This document shows, one piece after another, positions 48,483 to 57,006 of a DNA stretch of 60,727 nucleotides. Origin of the DNA: JAVBUY01 sp031552735 (GTDB lineage Bacteria; Bacillota; Clostridia; Christensenellales; Aristaeellaceae). Below the pieces are notes generated by a model. The model made no database searches, was not told the DNA's origin, and was given only the letters and a program-made list of their open reading frames with translations. A program made the translations under genes and the position numbers. Each line of letters begins with the position of its first letter. Positions within the stretch are counted from its first letter, which is position 1. The stretch is from the NCBI GenBank assembly GCA_031552735.1, contig JAVBMF010000030.1:1-60727 (forward strand), read 5' to 3'.

Positions 48483-48887
48483 CTACGCATGCGACAGCAT
48501 GGGCGGTCCTTGTGATCCAAGCGGCAGAAAGAACATGCGCTGCACCGCATAGTGGCGCGTGGCCACCAGCGTGTGGCGCATCAGATGCAGAAATGCCCCA
48601 CGCGGGTTTTCCTTGACCACAAAGGGCATGACGAAGCGCGGCAGCACGGTTTGTTCGCTCTGCTGCACGCGCGCGGGCAGTATTAACTGCATGCCGATCA
48701 CGCCGGTCAACAACACTTGGAACTTTAGCTGTAAATCCCTGCGCGATTCGGTATTGGCAAATTGCGCGCGCTGGGACGATGTGTCGTTATCCTCCAGTGT
48801 GACCGCGATCTGTCCACTGACAAATAGAAAGAGCGCGCACAGCAGCACGCAAAGAAGGCGCACGGAAAGTCTTGCGGGTTTGCGCAT
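48483..48887 (-). CDS. Small secreted protein of unknown function
   Basis: 134 residues, ATG at 48887 behind AAGGGGGGCGACAGC. A signal peptide or anchor (about 10-30) is followed by a soluble domain with no recognised motif. It has its own promoter. Function unassigned. Confidence 0.65.
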   Translation of the reverse strand: MRKPARLSVRLLCVLLCALFLFVSGQIAVTLEDNDTSSQRAQFANTESRRDLQLKFQVLLTGVIGMQLILPARVQQSEQTVLPRFVMPFVVKENPRGAFLHLMRHTLVATRHYAVQRMFFLPLGSQGPPMLSHA

Positions 48888-48921
48888 GCTGTCGCCCCCC
48901 TTTATCTCATTCTCTTTTTCC

Positions 48922-48950
48922 ATTATAGGCCATCACCGCACAATAAGCAA
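48922..48950 (-). promoter_or_regulatory. Promoter of the small secreted protein
   Basis: Minus strand TTGCTT, 17-base spacer, TATAAT. Confidence 0.7.
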
Positions 48951-49010
48951 TGCGCGAATCCATGAATCGTATGAAAAAGCAAACGCCGGGTCCATTAGGC
49001 CGGCAATATG

Positions 49011-49709
49011 TTATGGAATCAGGATACTCGTATCCATCTGCTTTCGCTTTTGTGCGTCATATGCTTCGGGCTTGGGCTCGGCATACTGCGCCATCATCCA
49101 GCCAATGAGTTTCGCGGCGTTGTCACTGTTGGGCGTGTAGGCGGGAATGGCCCATACCATCCCCTCCGGATCGACCCCGTAGCGCCGCCACAGTCCATAC
49201 AGCCCATCCGCCGGGATGCCGCATACCGCCCGCTGCCCCTCGTAGGTGAAGCCAGTGCCCGCAGAGAAATCCCCGCCGTCGGCGGCAATGGTTCCGTCCG
49301 CCAGATAGGGCGCCAGCGAGATGAACAGGCCGCCGGTTTCCTCCGCGCTGAACTGCGCGAACTTGTCGCGCGACAGCAGCAGCACATCGCCCTGCTGCGC
49401 GCCGATATAGGTGGTCAACTGCAAGGTCGCGGCATAGTCTTCTTCTGCACCCAGGCGGATGTGCAGCAATTGCAGCTCTTTGATATCCGGCAGCTCCGCC
49501 AACAGCGGCGCGCGCACGTCATCCGCCCACGCGCTGACTGAACCGGCGGGCGTCACGACGTACACATCCATCTTCTGCTCGCGCGGCACCCGCTCGATAT
49601 ACAGCAGGTCCCAGCCCAGCAGCGTCACCACGACCAGCAGCGCATACATCCACCAGCTATACGTGAAGTGGTGTCTGACACGCGCCCAGGTGATCTTGGT
49701 TTGCCGCAT
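49011..49709 (-). CDS. Membrane-anchored extracellular protein, binding-protein-like
   Basis: 232 residues with one N-terminal helix (about 18-40). The outer part reads like part of a solute-binding-protein lobe (D-V-Y-V-V-T-P, L-T-T-Y-I-G-A-Q-Q-G-D-V-L-L-L-S, G-L-F-I-S-L-A-P-Y-L). No transporter adjoins it. AAAGGAGG precedes the ATG. It follows the lysS terminator. Function unassigned. Confidence 0.65.
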   Translation of the reverse strand: MRQTKITWARVRHHFTYSWWMYALLVVVTLLGWDLLYIERVPREQKMDVYVVTPAGSVSAWADDVRAPLLAELPDIKELQLLHIRLGAEEDYAATLQLTTYIGAQQGDVLLLSRDKFAQFSAEETGGLFISLAPYLADGTIAADGGDFSAGTGFTYEGQRAVCGIPADGLYGLWRRYGVDPEGMVWAIPAYTPNSDNAAKLIGWMMAQYAEPKPEAYDAQKRKQMDTSILIP

Positions 49710-49728
49710 GGATGATCCTCCTTTAGCG

Positions 49729-49754
49729 CAAAAAGGCCGCCGATTGGCGGCCGA
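49729..49754 (-). terminator. Terminator after lysS
   Basis: Minus strand GGCCGCC / AATC / GGCGGCC followed by TTTTT. Confidence 0.75.
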
Positions 49755-49760
49755 TTGTGT

Positions 49761-51251
49761 TTAGTCCCGCGGCTTCATGGTGGGGAACAGCAGCACGTCG
49801 CGAATCGACGGCGAGTCGGTGAGCAGCATGACCAAGCGATCCACGCCCAGACCCAATCCGCCGGTCGGCGGCAGTCCGTATTCCAGCGCGGTCAGGAAAT
49901 CCTCGTCCACTTCCGCGTTGGCACCCTGCGCCTTTTTCGCGGCGACCTGCGTCTCAAAGCGCGTGCGCTGGTCAATCGGGTCATTCAGCTCGGAGAATGC
50001 GTTGCCCATCTCCCGCGCGCAGATAAAATACTCGAAACGCTCGGTGATGCGCGGGTTGTCCGCGCGACGCTTGGCCAGCGGCGAAATCTCCACCGGATAA
50101 TCGGTGATGAACGTTGGCTGGATCAGCTTCGGCTCGACAAACTCATCGAACAGCGCCACCAGGCAATCGCCGCGCGTGGCGTCCTTCTCGCAGAACACGT
50201 CCATCTTCTTCAACTCGGCGCGCGCCTGCTCGTCGCTGTCCCAGGCGTAGTAGTCCACCCCGCTGTGCTGCGCCACCGCGTCAGCCATCGTCACGCGCGG
50301 CCACGGCGCTTTCATGTGGATGATCTCGCCCTGGTACGGCACATCCAGTGTGCCGCAGGCCTGCATCGTCACATACTCGTACATCCGCTCGACCAGCGCC
50401 ATCACGTCGTTGTAGTCGGCGAAGGCCTGATACAGCTCAATGGTGGTGAACTCCGGGTTGTGCTTGGTGTCCATGCCCTCGTTGCGGAAGATGCGGCCCA
50501 CTTCGTAGACCTTCTCAAACCCGCCGACGATCAGCCGCTTTAAGTACAGCTCGGTTTCAATGCGCAGATACATCGGGATATCCAGCGTGTTGTGATGCGT
50601 AATGAACGGCCTAGCCGCCGCGCCGATTTCCAGCGTGTGCAGCACCGGGGTATCGACCTCCAGAAAGCCCTCGTTATCCAGAAACGCGCGCAGCGCCTGC
50701 ATGATCTTCGAACGCTTGCGGAACACATCACGCACCTCGGGGTTGACGATCATGTCCACATACCGCTGACGATAGCGCAGGTCCTGATCCTTGAGGCCAT
50801 GGAACTTCTCCGGCAGCACCTTCAGCGACTTGGACAGCAGCGTAACGCGCTCGGCATGCACCGAGATTTCCCCTGCCTTGGTGCGGAACACCTTGCCCTC
50901 AACGCCGATCAGGTCGCCCAAGTCCATCTGTTTGAAGGCATCATACGCCTGCTCGCCCACATCGTCGCGGCGAATGTAAAACTGAATCTGCCCCACGCCG
51001 TCCAGCAGGTGCGCAAAGGATGCCTTGCCCATGATGCGCTTAGACATCAGGCGTCCGGCAATGGCCACGTCGCTGTTCTCCAGCGCCTCAAAGCCGTCGA
51101 AAATCTGCGTGGAGGTGTGCGTGCGGTCATAGCGCGTGATGGCGTATGGGTTCTGCCCCTCGGCCAGCATCGCGGTCAGTTTCTGGCGGCGGATGCCTTC
51201 CTGTTCAGAGAGATCCAGTTCCTGGGCGTCCTGCTGCGGGTGCTCTTGCAT
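49761..51251 (-). CDS. lysS: Lysyl-tRNA synthetase, class II
   Basis: 496 residues. An N-terminal OB-fold anticodon domain (about 60-160) precedes class II motifs: motif 2 F-R-N-E-G-M-D-T-K-H-N-P-E-F and motif 3 G-L-G-L-G-V-D-R-L-V-M-L. Length and order match bacterial LysS. AGGAGG precedes the ATG. It follows greA by 29 bases, the widely conserved greA-lysS pair. Confidence 0.96.
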   Translation of the reverse strand: MQEHPQQDAQELDLSEQEGIRRQKLTAMLAEGQNPYAITRYDRTHTSTQIFDGFEALENSDVAIAGRLMSKRIMGKASFAHLLDGVGQIQFYIRRDDVGEQAYDAFKQMDLGDLIGVEGKVFRTKAGEISVHAERVTLLSKSLKVLPEKFHGLKDQDLRYRQRYVDMIVNPEVRDVFRKRSKIMQALRAFLDNEGFLEVDTPVLHTLEIGAAARPFITHHNTLDIPMYLRIETELYLKRLIVGGFEKVYEVGRIFRNEGMDTKHNPEFTTIELYQAFADYNDVMALVERMYEYVTMQACGTLDVPYQGEIIHMKAPWPRVTMADAVAQHSGVDYYAWDSDEQARAELKKMDVFCEKDATRGDCLVALFDEFVEPKLIQPTFITDYPVEISPLAKRRADNPRITERFEYFICAREMGNAFSELNDPIDQRTRFETQVAAKKAQGANAEVDEDFLTALEYGLPPTGGLGLGVDRLVMLLTDSPSIRDVLLFPTMKPRD

Positions 51252-51280
51252 GAGAACCGAGCCTCCTATGTGCGTGATGA

Positions 51281-51760
51281 TTACAGATAGATGTCCAGTA
51301 CGCGCACCTTCCAGGTGCCGTTGGGGACGGGGATGTCGACTTCCTCGCCGATGTGCTTGCCCAGCAGCGCGGAACCGACCGGCGATTCGTTGGAGATACG
51401 GTTTTTCAGCGGATCGGCCTCCGGCGCGCCGACGATGGTGTACTCCAACTCCTCTTTCTCGGCGAGGTCCAGCAGCTTGACACTGTTGCCCACACTGACG
51501 CGATCGGTCGGGATGTCGTTCTCGTCGATGACCTGGGCATTGCGGATGGTATTCTCCAGCTCCAGAATATGGTGCTCGACGCGCGACTGCTCGTTCTTCG
51601 CCTCGTCATATTCTGCATTCTCGCTCAGGTCGCCAAAGGCGATCGCGGTCTTGATCTGCTCGGCAATCTCGGCGCGGCGAACGCTTTTGAAATACTCAAG
51701 CTCCTCCACAAGATTCTTGAGTCCTTCCGCGGACACCACAGGGCGCTTGACTTCGGTCAT
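51281..51760 (-). CDS. greA: Transcription elongation factor GreA
   Basis: 159 residues. The N-terminal coiled coil has I-K-T-A-I-A-F-G-D-L-S-E-N-A-E-Y-D-E-A-K with the acidic tip (D-L-S-E). The C-terminal FKBP-like domain has I-S-N-E-S-P-V-G-S-A-L-L-G. It rescues backtracked RNA polymerase. AGGAGT precedes the ATG at 51760. It has a strong promoter and a structured leader. Confidence 0.96.
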   Translation of the reverse strand: MTEVKRPVVSAEGLKNLVEELEYFKSVRRAEIAEQIKTAIAFGDLSENAEYDEAKNEQSRVEHHILELENTIRNAQVIDENDIPTDRVSVGNSVKLLDLAEKEELEYTIVGAPEADPLKNRISNESPVGSALLGKHIGEEVDIPVPNGTWKVRVLDIYL

Positions 51761-51781
51761 TTCAGGGTCCACTCCTTTATC

Positions 51782-51899
51782 AACTGGGCATGTGCCCATC
51801 AGTTCGGGCGCCGCGCGCCGCAGATGCTGTAACGACAAGAAATAAAGTGAAGCACCACACGGAAAACCGTGCAGGTGCTGTGCGAACAGTATGTCGTTA
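51782..51899 (-). promoter_or_regulatory. Structured leader of greA
   Basis: An outer stem TAACGACA/TGTCGTTA (51830-51837 with 51892-51899) encloses a GC-rich hairpin (51851-51879, loop of four). A second hairpin at 51782-51804 lies just before the RBS. The first hairpin may be the dus terminator or an attenuator. Confidence 0.55.
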
Positions 51900-51928
51900 G
51901 GGCGGAATCGCTTTTGTCACGGTTATTG

Positions 51929-51957
51929 ATTATAGAGCATGCACTACGGTTTGTCAA
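51929..51957 (-). promoter_or_regulatory. Consensus sigma-A promoter of greA-lysS
   Basis: Minus strand TTGACA, exactly 17 bases, TATAAT. It leaves a leader of about 160 bases before greA. Confidence 0.9.
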
Positions 51958-51994
51958 TGCATCGGATGGCATTTTCAGGCTTTATGCCGCTTTG

Positions 51995-52984
51995 TCAGCC
52001 GCCTCGTTCTTTTTCCCCTAATGCCTGAAAAGCATGCAAGCAATCCAGCATTTCCAGCTGGGTTTTTGCGGTATTTACGCGACCGCGAAGCTGCGCCGCG
52101 CCGTGCAATCCCTTCATGTACCAAGCGATATGTTTGCGCATCTCGGGCACGGCGTATGGTTCCGGCTTCCAGGCCACCATCATCGCCAGATGCCGCTCGG
52201 CCAGCGCCGCGCGCTCCGCCGCGTCGTGCGTTCGGGGCGCCAGTCCGGCCTCAACGCGCAGGATATCGCCGAATATCCATGGATTGCCCAGCGCGCCGCG
52301 CCCGATCATCACAGCATCGCAGCCGGTGTGCGCGCGCATCGCCAGCGCGTCCTCGGCGCTGAACACATCGCCGTTGCCGATCACCGGCACAGTGAGCGCG
52401 CGCTTGACCTCGGCGATGGCGTCCCAATCGGCCTTGCCCGCGTATTGCTGCGCGCGCGTGCGCCCATGCACCGTCACCGCCGCCGCCCCGGCATCGGCCA
52501 TGCGCCGCGCAAAATCCGGCGCGTTGCGACTAGCATCGTCCCAGCCCAGCCGCATCTTCACGGTCACCGGCACATCGACAGCCGCCACCACCGCGCGCAG
52601 CACGCGCTCGGCGATCTCCGGCGTGCGCATCATCGCGCTGCCCGCGCCGCCGCCGACAATCTTGTGCGCCGGGCAGCCCATGTTCAGGTCCACCAGGCAA
52701 AAATCGTGTTGCGCCAGAATGCGCCGCGCGGCCTCTGCCACCTCGTCCGGCTCTTTGCCGAACAGTTGCAGCGCAGTCAGCCCGGCGTCCGGTGCGTTGG
52801 CCAGCAGATCGGCAATGGCGCGCTGCCCGGGCGGGGCGCACAGATAGCCCTTGCCGCTGATCATCTCGGTATAGGTGAGCGCCGCTCCCTGCTCGTGACA
52901 GAGCAGGCGGAACGGCGCATCGGTGATGCCGGCCATTGGCGCGAGCAGCGCGCCGTCGGCCAGCGACAGATTCGCGATATGCAT
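51995..52984 (-). CDS. dusB: tRNA-dihydrouridine synthase
   Basis: FMN enzyme reducing uridine in the tRNA D-loop, 329 residues. It has L-A-P-M-A-G-I-T-D-A-P-F-R, the catalytic N-M-G-C-P, V-T-V-K-M-R-L-G-W-D, V-T-V-H-G-R-T-R-x-Q and G-N-G-D-V. The DusB assignment follows the NMGCPA motif and position. The ATG at 52984 has TTGGAGG upstream. It lies 19 bases after the NTF2-like gene. Confidence 0.9.
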   Translation of the reverse strand: MHIANLSLADGALLAPMAGITDAPFRLLCHEQGAALTYTEMISGKGYLCAPPGQRAIADLLANAPDAGLTALQLFGKEPDEVAEAARRILAQHDFCLVDLNMGCPAHKIVGGGAGSAMMRTPEIAERVLRAVVAAVDVPVTVKMRLGWDDASRNAPDFARRMADAGAAAVTVHGRTRAQQYAGKADWDAIAEVKRALTVPVIGNGDVFSAEDALAMRAHTGCDAVMIGRGALGNPWIFGDILRVEAGLAPRTHDAAERAALAERHLAMMVAWKPEPYAVPEMRKHIAWYMKGLHGAAQLRGRVNTAKTQLEMLDCLHAFQALGEKERGG

Positions 52985-53003
52985 GTTTCCTCCAATAGAT
53001 GTG

Positions 53004-53582
53004 CTATGGCGCGGGCGTCGCGGTGGGCACCGGCACAGCGGTGCCGCTGTCCAGCACCTCGACCGCCTGCAACGAGGCGATTTTCCACCGCCCATTCTGG
53101 CGCACCAGCGTGGCGCGATAGCGCGTGGTCGGCCACGCAGGCGGAGTCAACGCCGCCTCACCGCCAGCGGCCAGCGCGGCGTCACGGCGCGCGGTTTTCA
53201 CCTTGCCATCGATGCGCGGCACCGATTCCACAATGGTGGCGCGTGCCACGTCGTCCCACGGCCAGCTCCACATCCACTCCATGCGCATGCTGTACTGATA
53301 GCCGCGAATATCGTAATCCGTATACGGCGAGCGCTCGCTCATGCCCACGCGCAGCACCTGATCGCTCTCGAGCCATTGCCGCTGAAAAAACTTGGTCAGC
53401 TCGGTGGAGTCCTTGTGCATCAGCACCACACCGGCGCGCGCTTCCATGCCGTCATTGAGCAGGATATAGAGGTTGGAGATGTTCATACCCAGATAAAACA
53501 CCACCACCATGAGTGCGGAAATCAGCGTCACCCAAAACATGCGCGTGGTGATAAACCACAAAAAGCGGCGCAGATACTTCAA
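53004..53582 (-). CDS. Membrane-anchored protein with NTF2-like outer domain
   Basis: 192 residues. One helix (about 14-38) is followed by a soluble domain with R-Y-R-A-T-L-V-R-Q-N-G-R-W-K-I-A-S-L, the strand pattern of NTF2-like or TcaA-like domains, and a Thr/Pro tail. Starts with TTG behind GAGGGGGACAACGCA. Function unknown. It lies between hom and dus in the same operon. Confidence 0.7.
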   Translation of the reverse strand: MKYLRRFLWFITTRMFWVTLISALMVVVFYLGMNISNLYILLNDGMEARAGVVLMHKDSTELTKFFQRQWLESDQVLRVGMSERSPYTDYDIRGYQYSMRMEWMWSWPWDDVARATIVESVPRIDGKVKTARRDAALAAGGEAALTPPAWPTTRYRATLVRQNGRWKIASLQAVEVLDSGTAVPVPTATPAP

Positions 53583-53612
53583 TGCGTTGTCCCCCTCGCG
53601 AAGCGTAATGCG

Positions 53613-54902
53613 TTACCCTTGCTCCAGTCCTTCCACGCGGATCACGCTGTCCACTGTTGCCACCGCGGGATCAAGCTGGCCCAGCGCGCGCATCACCGAC
53701 TGCTCGTGCGCCAGATGCGTGACGAACACCATCGGCACACGCCCATCCACCGGCGCGGATCGCTGCACCATCGAAGCAATGCTGACGCCGCATGCGCCGA
53801 GCTCCCCGGCGACCTTGGCCAGCACACCGGGCTGGTCTGCGGCGGACAGGCGGATGAAGTACACGCACTGCCAGTCAAAGTCGAAGTTCAGGTCGCTGGG
53901 CGCCTGCTCCTCGTTGGCGAAGGTCGGGTGGCGGTGCTCGGCACTCTTGGCCGCGTGGATCAGGTCGGACACCACCGCGCCCGCAGTCGGCTTGTCGCCC
54001 GCGCCGCGCCCATAGAACATCATGTCGCCGAACGCGTGCCCCTTGAGGAACACCGCGTTGAACGCACCGGATACCGTGGCCAGCGGATGATCGTCGGGCA
54101 CAAAGGTCGGATGCACACGCACCTCCACCAACTGCCCCTGCCGCTTGGCCACCGCCAGCAGCTTCAGCGTCAGGCGCATCTCCTTGCCGTAGGCAATGTC
54201 CTCGGCGGTCACGCGCGTGATGCCCTCGCGATAGATGCGCGCGACCGGCACATGCGCGTGGAACGACAGCGACGAGAGAATCGAAAGCTTGTACGCCGCG
54301 TCATAGCCTTCCACGTCGGCGGCGGGGTCCGGTTCGGCCAACCCCAGCCGCTGCGCGTCGAACAGCACTTCCTCATAGCTCTTGCCCTCGCGCGTCATGC
54401 GCGTAAGGATGTAGTTGGTGGTGCCGTTGATGATGCCCATGATCTGGTCGATGCGGTTGGCCTGCAACGAGTCGGTGATGGCGCGCACAATGGGGATCGC
54501 GCCGCACACACTGGCCTCATAATACAGTCCCACCCCGGCCTTTTGCGCGGCGGCTTGCAGCAGATGCCAACTCATGGCCAGCGCCACCTTGTTGGCAGTG
54601 ACGACGCTCTTGCCGTTTTCCAGCGCGCGCAGCATAAACGCTGCGGCGGGCTGCTCGCCGCCCATAAATTCCAGCACAATCTGGATCTGGGGATCATCGA
54701 CCACGTCGGCGACGTTCTCGGTCAGCAGCTCCTCCGGGATAGCCAGCGCACGCGACTGCGCGATGCTCTTGACCAGCACCTTTTTCACCGTAAAGCGCAG
54801 GCCATCCCTGTGCGCGATTTGTTCGGAGATTTCATTCAGCAGGTTCCACACGCCGCAGCCGATGTTGCCGCCGCCCAGAAAACCGATGATTACTTGCTTC
54901 AT
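53613..54902 (-). CDS. hom: Homoserine dehydrogenase
   Basis: Reduces aspartate semialdehyde to homoserine for Met/Thr. 429 residues: NAD site G-F-L-G-G-G-N-I-G-C-G-V-W, N-K-x-A-L-A at the aldehyde site, G-I-I-N-G-T-T-N-Y-I-L and the catalytic block with G-Y-D-A-A-Y-K. The C-terminal ACT domain (A-D-Q-P-G-V-L-A-K-V) is for feedback by threonine. ATG shares four bases with the coaX stop. Confidence 0.95.
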   Translation of the reverse strand: MKQVIIGFLGGGNIGCGVWNLLNEISEQIAHRDGLRFTVKKVLVKSIAQSRALAIPEELLTENVADVVDDPQIQIVLEFMGGEQPAAAFMLRALENGKSVVTANKVALAMSWHLLQAAAQKAGVGLYYEASVCGAIPIVRAITDSLQANRIDQIMGIINGTTNYILTRMTREGKSYEEVLFDAQRLGLAEPDPAADVEGYDAAYKLSILSSLSFHAHVPVARIYREGITRVTAEDIAYGKEMRLTLKLLAVAKRQGQLVEVRVHPTFVPDDHPLATVSGAFNAVFLKGHAFGDMMFYGRGAGDKPTAGAVVSDLIHAAKSAEHRHPTFANEEQAPSDLNFDFDWQCVYFIRLSAADQPGVLAKVAGELGACGVSIASMVQRSAPVDGRVPMVFVTHLAHEQSVMRALGQLDPAVATVDSVIRVEGLEQG

Positions 54903-55684
54903 GCGGTCTTGCTCCCTTCCATCAGCCGCTCGTAGACAATGCGCAGGCCCTTGAGCGTTAAGAGGCCGTCAATGGTGTCAAACAACTGCCCGTCCGGATC
55001 GACCAGGCGCGCTAAGCCGCCGGTCGCGATGACCTTCGCGCTTGCGTCGCCCAGCTCACCGCGCATGCGCTCGACCATGTAGCGCACCGCGCCCACATTG
55101 CCATAGATCAGCCCGGACTGCATGTTGGACACGGTATTGGTGCCAATGACGCTAGCTGGCATCACCAGCTCGACGCGCGGCAGCTTGGCCGCGCCGCTGG
55201 TCAGCGCCTCTGCCGACAGCTTGACGCCCGGCGCGATCGCCCCGCCGACAAACTGCCCCGCCGCGTCGATCACGCCATAGCTGGTCGCGGTGCCAAAGTC
55301 GATGAAAATGCACGGCCCGCCATAGATCGCCTGCGCGGCCACCGCGTTGGCCAAGCGGTCGGTGCCCAGCTCGCGCGGGTTGTCGTAGCGGACGCTGATG
55401 CCCAGCGGCATCCCGGTATGCAAAAAGTGCGGCGTCTGATGAAAGTAGGTGTCGCACATATGCTCGATGGTGAAATTGACCGTGGGCACCACCGACGAAA
55501 TCATGATGCCCTCCACGCAGTCTAGGCCCAGCGAATGAAACGCGAACAGATTCGCGAGCAGCATGCCGTATTCGTCGGAGGTCTGCGCGCGGTCGGTGGA
55601 GATGCGCCAGTATTGCGCCAAATTCTCTCCGTCAAACAGCGCTACTTTGATATTGGTGTTGCCGATATCCAGGGTCAGAATCAT
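54899..55684 (-). CDS. coaX: Type III pantothenate kinase
   Basis: First step of CoA synthesis, ASKHA fold, 261 residues. It has L-D-I-G-N-T-N-I-K-V-A-L-F-D, N-P-R-E-L-G-T-D-R-L-A-N and D-F-G-T-A-T-S-Y. It is the CoaX type, insensitive to CoA feedback. It overlaps the ECF S component and hom by four bases each, so salvage uptake and phosphorylation are linked. Confidence 0.95.
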   Translation of the reverse strand: MILTLDIGNTNIKVALFDGENLAQYWRISTDRAQTSDEYGMLLANLFAFHSLGLDCVEGIMISSVVPTVNFTIEHMCDTYFHQTPHFLHTGMPLGISVRYDNPRELGTDRLANAVAAQAIYGGPCIFIDFGTATSYGVIDAAGQFVGGAIAPGVKLSAEALTSGAAKLPRVELVMPASVIGTNTVSNMQSGLIYGNVGAVRYMVERMRGELGDASAKVIATGGLARLVDPDGQLFDTIDGLLTLKGLRIVYERLMEGSKTA

Positions 55685-56304
55685 GTGCTTGCCTCCGTAT
55701 CGGGAGATTCGTCCAGCATGGGGTTGCGAAAACGCTTGAGCGCGCGCATGATGGCCGGAACAATCAGCGCGGACACGATGGCTTCGGGCAATCCGTTGGT
55801 CAGCGCGATGCCGCCCAGCACCGCGCCCACACCGGACGGGTCAATGCCGATCATGTCGGCAATCCTTGTGCCGCTGATCAGCCACAGCATGCCCAGCACG
55901 CCGACAGTGTTGGTCAGCGTGCCGCACAGCCCAGCCGCCGCCCAGGGCAGCGTCAGGTTGGTGCGCTTGACGACCTTGCGCATCGCCTTGTACGCGGCCC
56001 ACGCCACAATGGGAATGATCAGGCGCGGCAGAATGGAAATCAGTGGGTTGGTAAACAGGATATCCAGCGGTTTGGTGGGCGTAAAGGCGCGCAAAAAGCT
56101 GATCGCGCCAAAGAAGAACGCCATGATAAGCCCCGCACCCAGTCCCTCGCACAGCAGCGCGATAAAAATCGGGATGTGCGCGATGGTAATCGACACCGGC
56201 CCCACGCCGATATAGCTGATGGGCGTGACGCTGAGCAGCACCAGCACCGCCAGCAGAATGGCCATGAGTACCAGTTTGCGCGTGCGCGCGGTGGTTGTGC
56301 GCAT
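55681..56304 (-). CDS. ECF transporter S component, probably pantothenate (PanT-like)
   Basis: 207 residues, about six helices. The A-R-T-R-K-L-V-L-M-A-I-L-L-A start is an S-component N-terminus; T-I-A-H-I-P-I-F and the A-I-S-F-L-R-A-F-T-P-T pattern also fit. Its stop overlaps the coaX start, which supports pantothenate as the substrate, by inference. GGGAGGAGAAGGC precedes the ATG. Confidence 0.85.
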   Translation of the reverse strand: MRTTTARTRKLVLMAILLAVLVLLSVTPISYIGVGPVSITIAHIPIFIALLCEGLGAGLIMAFFFGAISFLRAFTPTKPLDILFTNPLISILPRLIIPIVAWAAYKAMRKVVKRTNLTLPWAAAGLCGTLTNTVGVLGMLWLISGTRIADMIGIDPSGVGAVLGGIALTNGLPEAIVSALIVPAIMRALKRFRNPMLDESPDTEAST

Positions 56305-56342
56305 GCCTTCTCCTCCCATCTTGCGGGATTCGTCGGTTATTG

Positions 56343-56373
56343 CAAAAACGGCGCGGCACTGCTGCCGCGCCGT
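56343..56373 (-). terminator. Strong terminator upstream of the PanT-like gene
   Basis: Minus strand ACGGCGCGGCA / GCAG / TGCCGCGCCGT then TTTTG. It ends the efp-CD1247 transcript or attenuates panT. Confidence 0.88.
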
Positions 56374-56391
56374 CAGGCTGTCGATAACCGC

Positions 56392-56523
56392 CTACCTGCG
56401 GCGTCGGCGCGGCGCTTGACTTGTTGCCGTATGACGCAATCCGGCCCCGCGTCTTGTTTGCGCCTCCGCCATCTGGGCATTTTTCAACAGCCAGCATGTA
56501 ATCGCCGCCCCGAGTAAAGACAA
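56392..56523 (-). CDS. Possible 43-residue membrane peptide
   Basis: TTG start directly after the stop of the CD1247-family gene (TAA-TTG). It would give one hydrophobic stretch (S-L-L-G-A-A-I-T-C-W-L-L) and a basic Arg-rich tail. It stops just before the terminator. No RBS of its own is clear, so translational coupling would be needed. In Bacillus a small membrane protein (YqhV) stands near this place. Not recognised as a family. Confidence 0.35.
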   Translation of the reverse strand: MSLLGAAITCWLLKNAQMAEAQTRRGAGLRHTATSQAPRRRRR

Positions 56524-56982
56524 TTACTGGTCGTCGTCCTCGCCATCCTCCGCGTTGTCGCCAAAAACCGGCTTGCCGCAGTTCGGGCACAGGTGCTCTT
56601 CTTCCATAGAGAACGCGTCCCCGTCAAAGAAGATCGTGGTCTCGCAGTGCGGGCAGTCATATTCGATCAGCCCGTCGTCCTCGTCGTCGTCCTCGTCATC
56701 CAGGAAGTGCGAGTGATGGTGATGTCCGCAATGGCAACCATCCTCCTCGTCCTCCTCGTCGCCGAACAGCGCGTCCTCGATCTCGGAGAGATCCTCGTCG
56801 ATGTCCTCGACGTATTCATCCAGCTCTTTTTGCGCAGCTTCCAGCTTGCCAATCGCCCCAGCCACCGCGCCCAGCGCATCAATGATGGCCAGCATCAGCT
56901 TGCCGTTGTCGTCCTTCTCGGATACTTTCAGCCCATCGGCCAAACCCTTGAGGTATGCAACCTGATCGGAAATGGTGCTCAT
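56524..56982 (-). CDS. CD1247 N-terminal domain protein with zinc-ribbon tail
   Basis: 152 residues. The N-terminal helical domain V-A-Y-L-K-G-L-A-D-G-L and D-E-Y-V-E-D-I-D-E-D-L-S-E-I-E-D is the CD1247 family signature. An acidic, His-rich loop (C-H-C-G-H-H-H-H-S-H) follows, then a zinc ribbon Y-D-C-P-H-C/L-C-P-N-C. AAAAGGAG precedes the ATG. It lies 24 bases after efp. Function unknown in the family. Confidence 0.88.
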   Translation of the reverse strand: MSTISDQVAYLKGLADGLKVSEKDDNGKLMLAIIDALGAVAGAIGKLEAAQKELDEYVEDIDEDLSEIEDALFGDEEDEEDGCHCGHHHHSHFLDDEDDDEDDGLIEYDCPHCETTIFFDGDAFSMEEEHLCPNCGKPVFGDNAEDGEDDDQ

Positions 56983-57006
56983 GGCAAATCTCCTTTTCGT
57001 CCGCGC

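Noticed and set aside
55841..56590. Long open frame overlapping the ECF S component and the CD1247 gene
   Set aside because: Out of frame with two recognisable genes and crosses a strong terminator.
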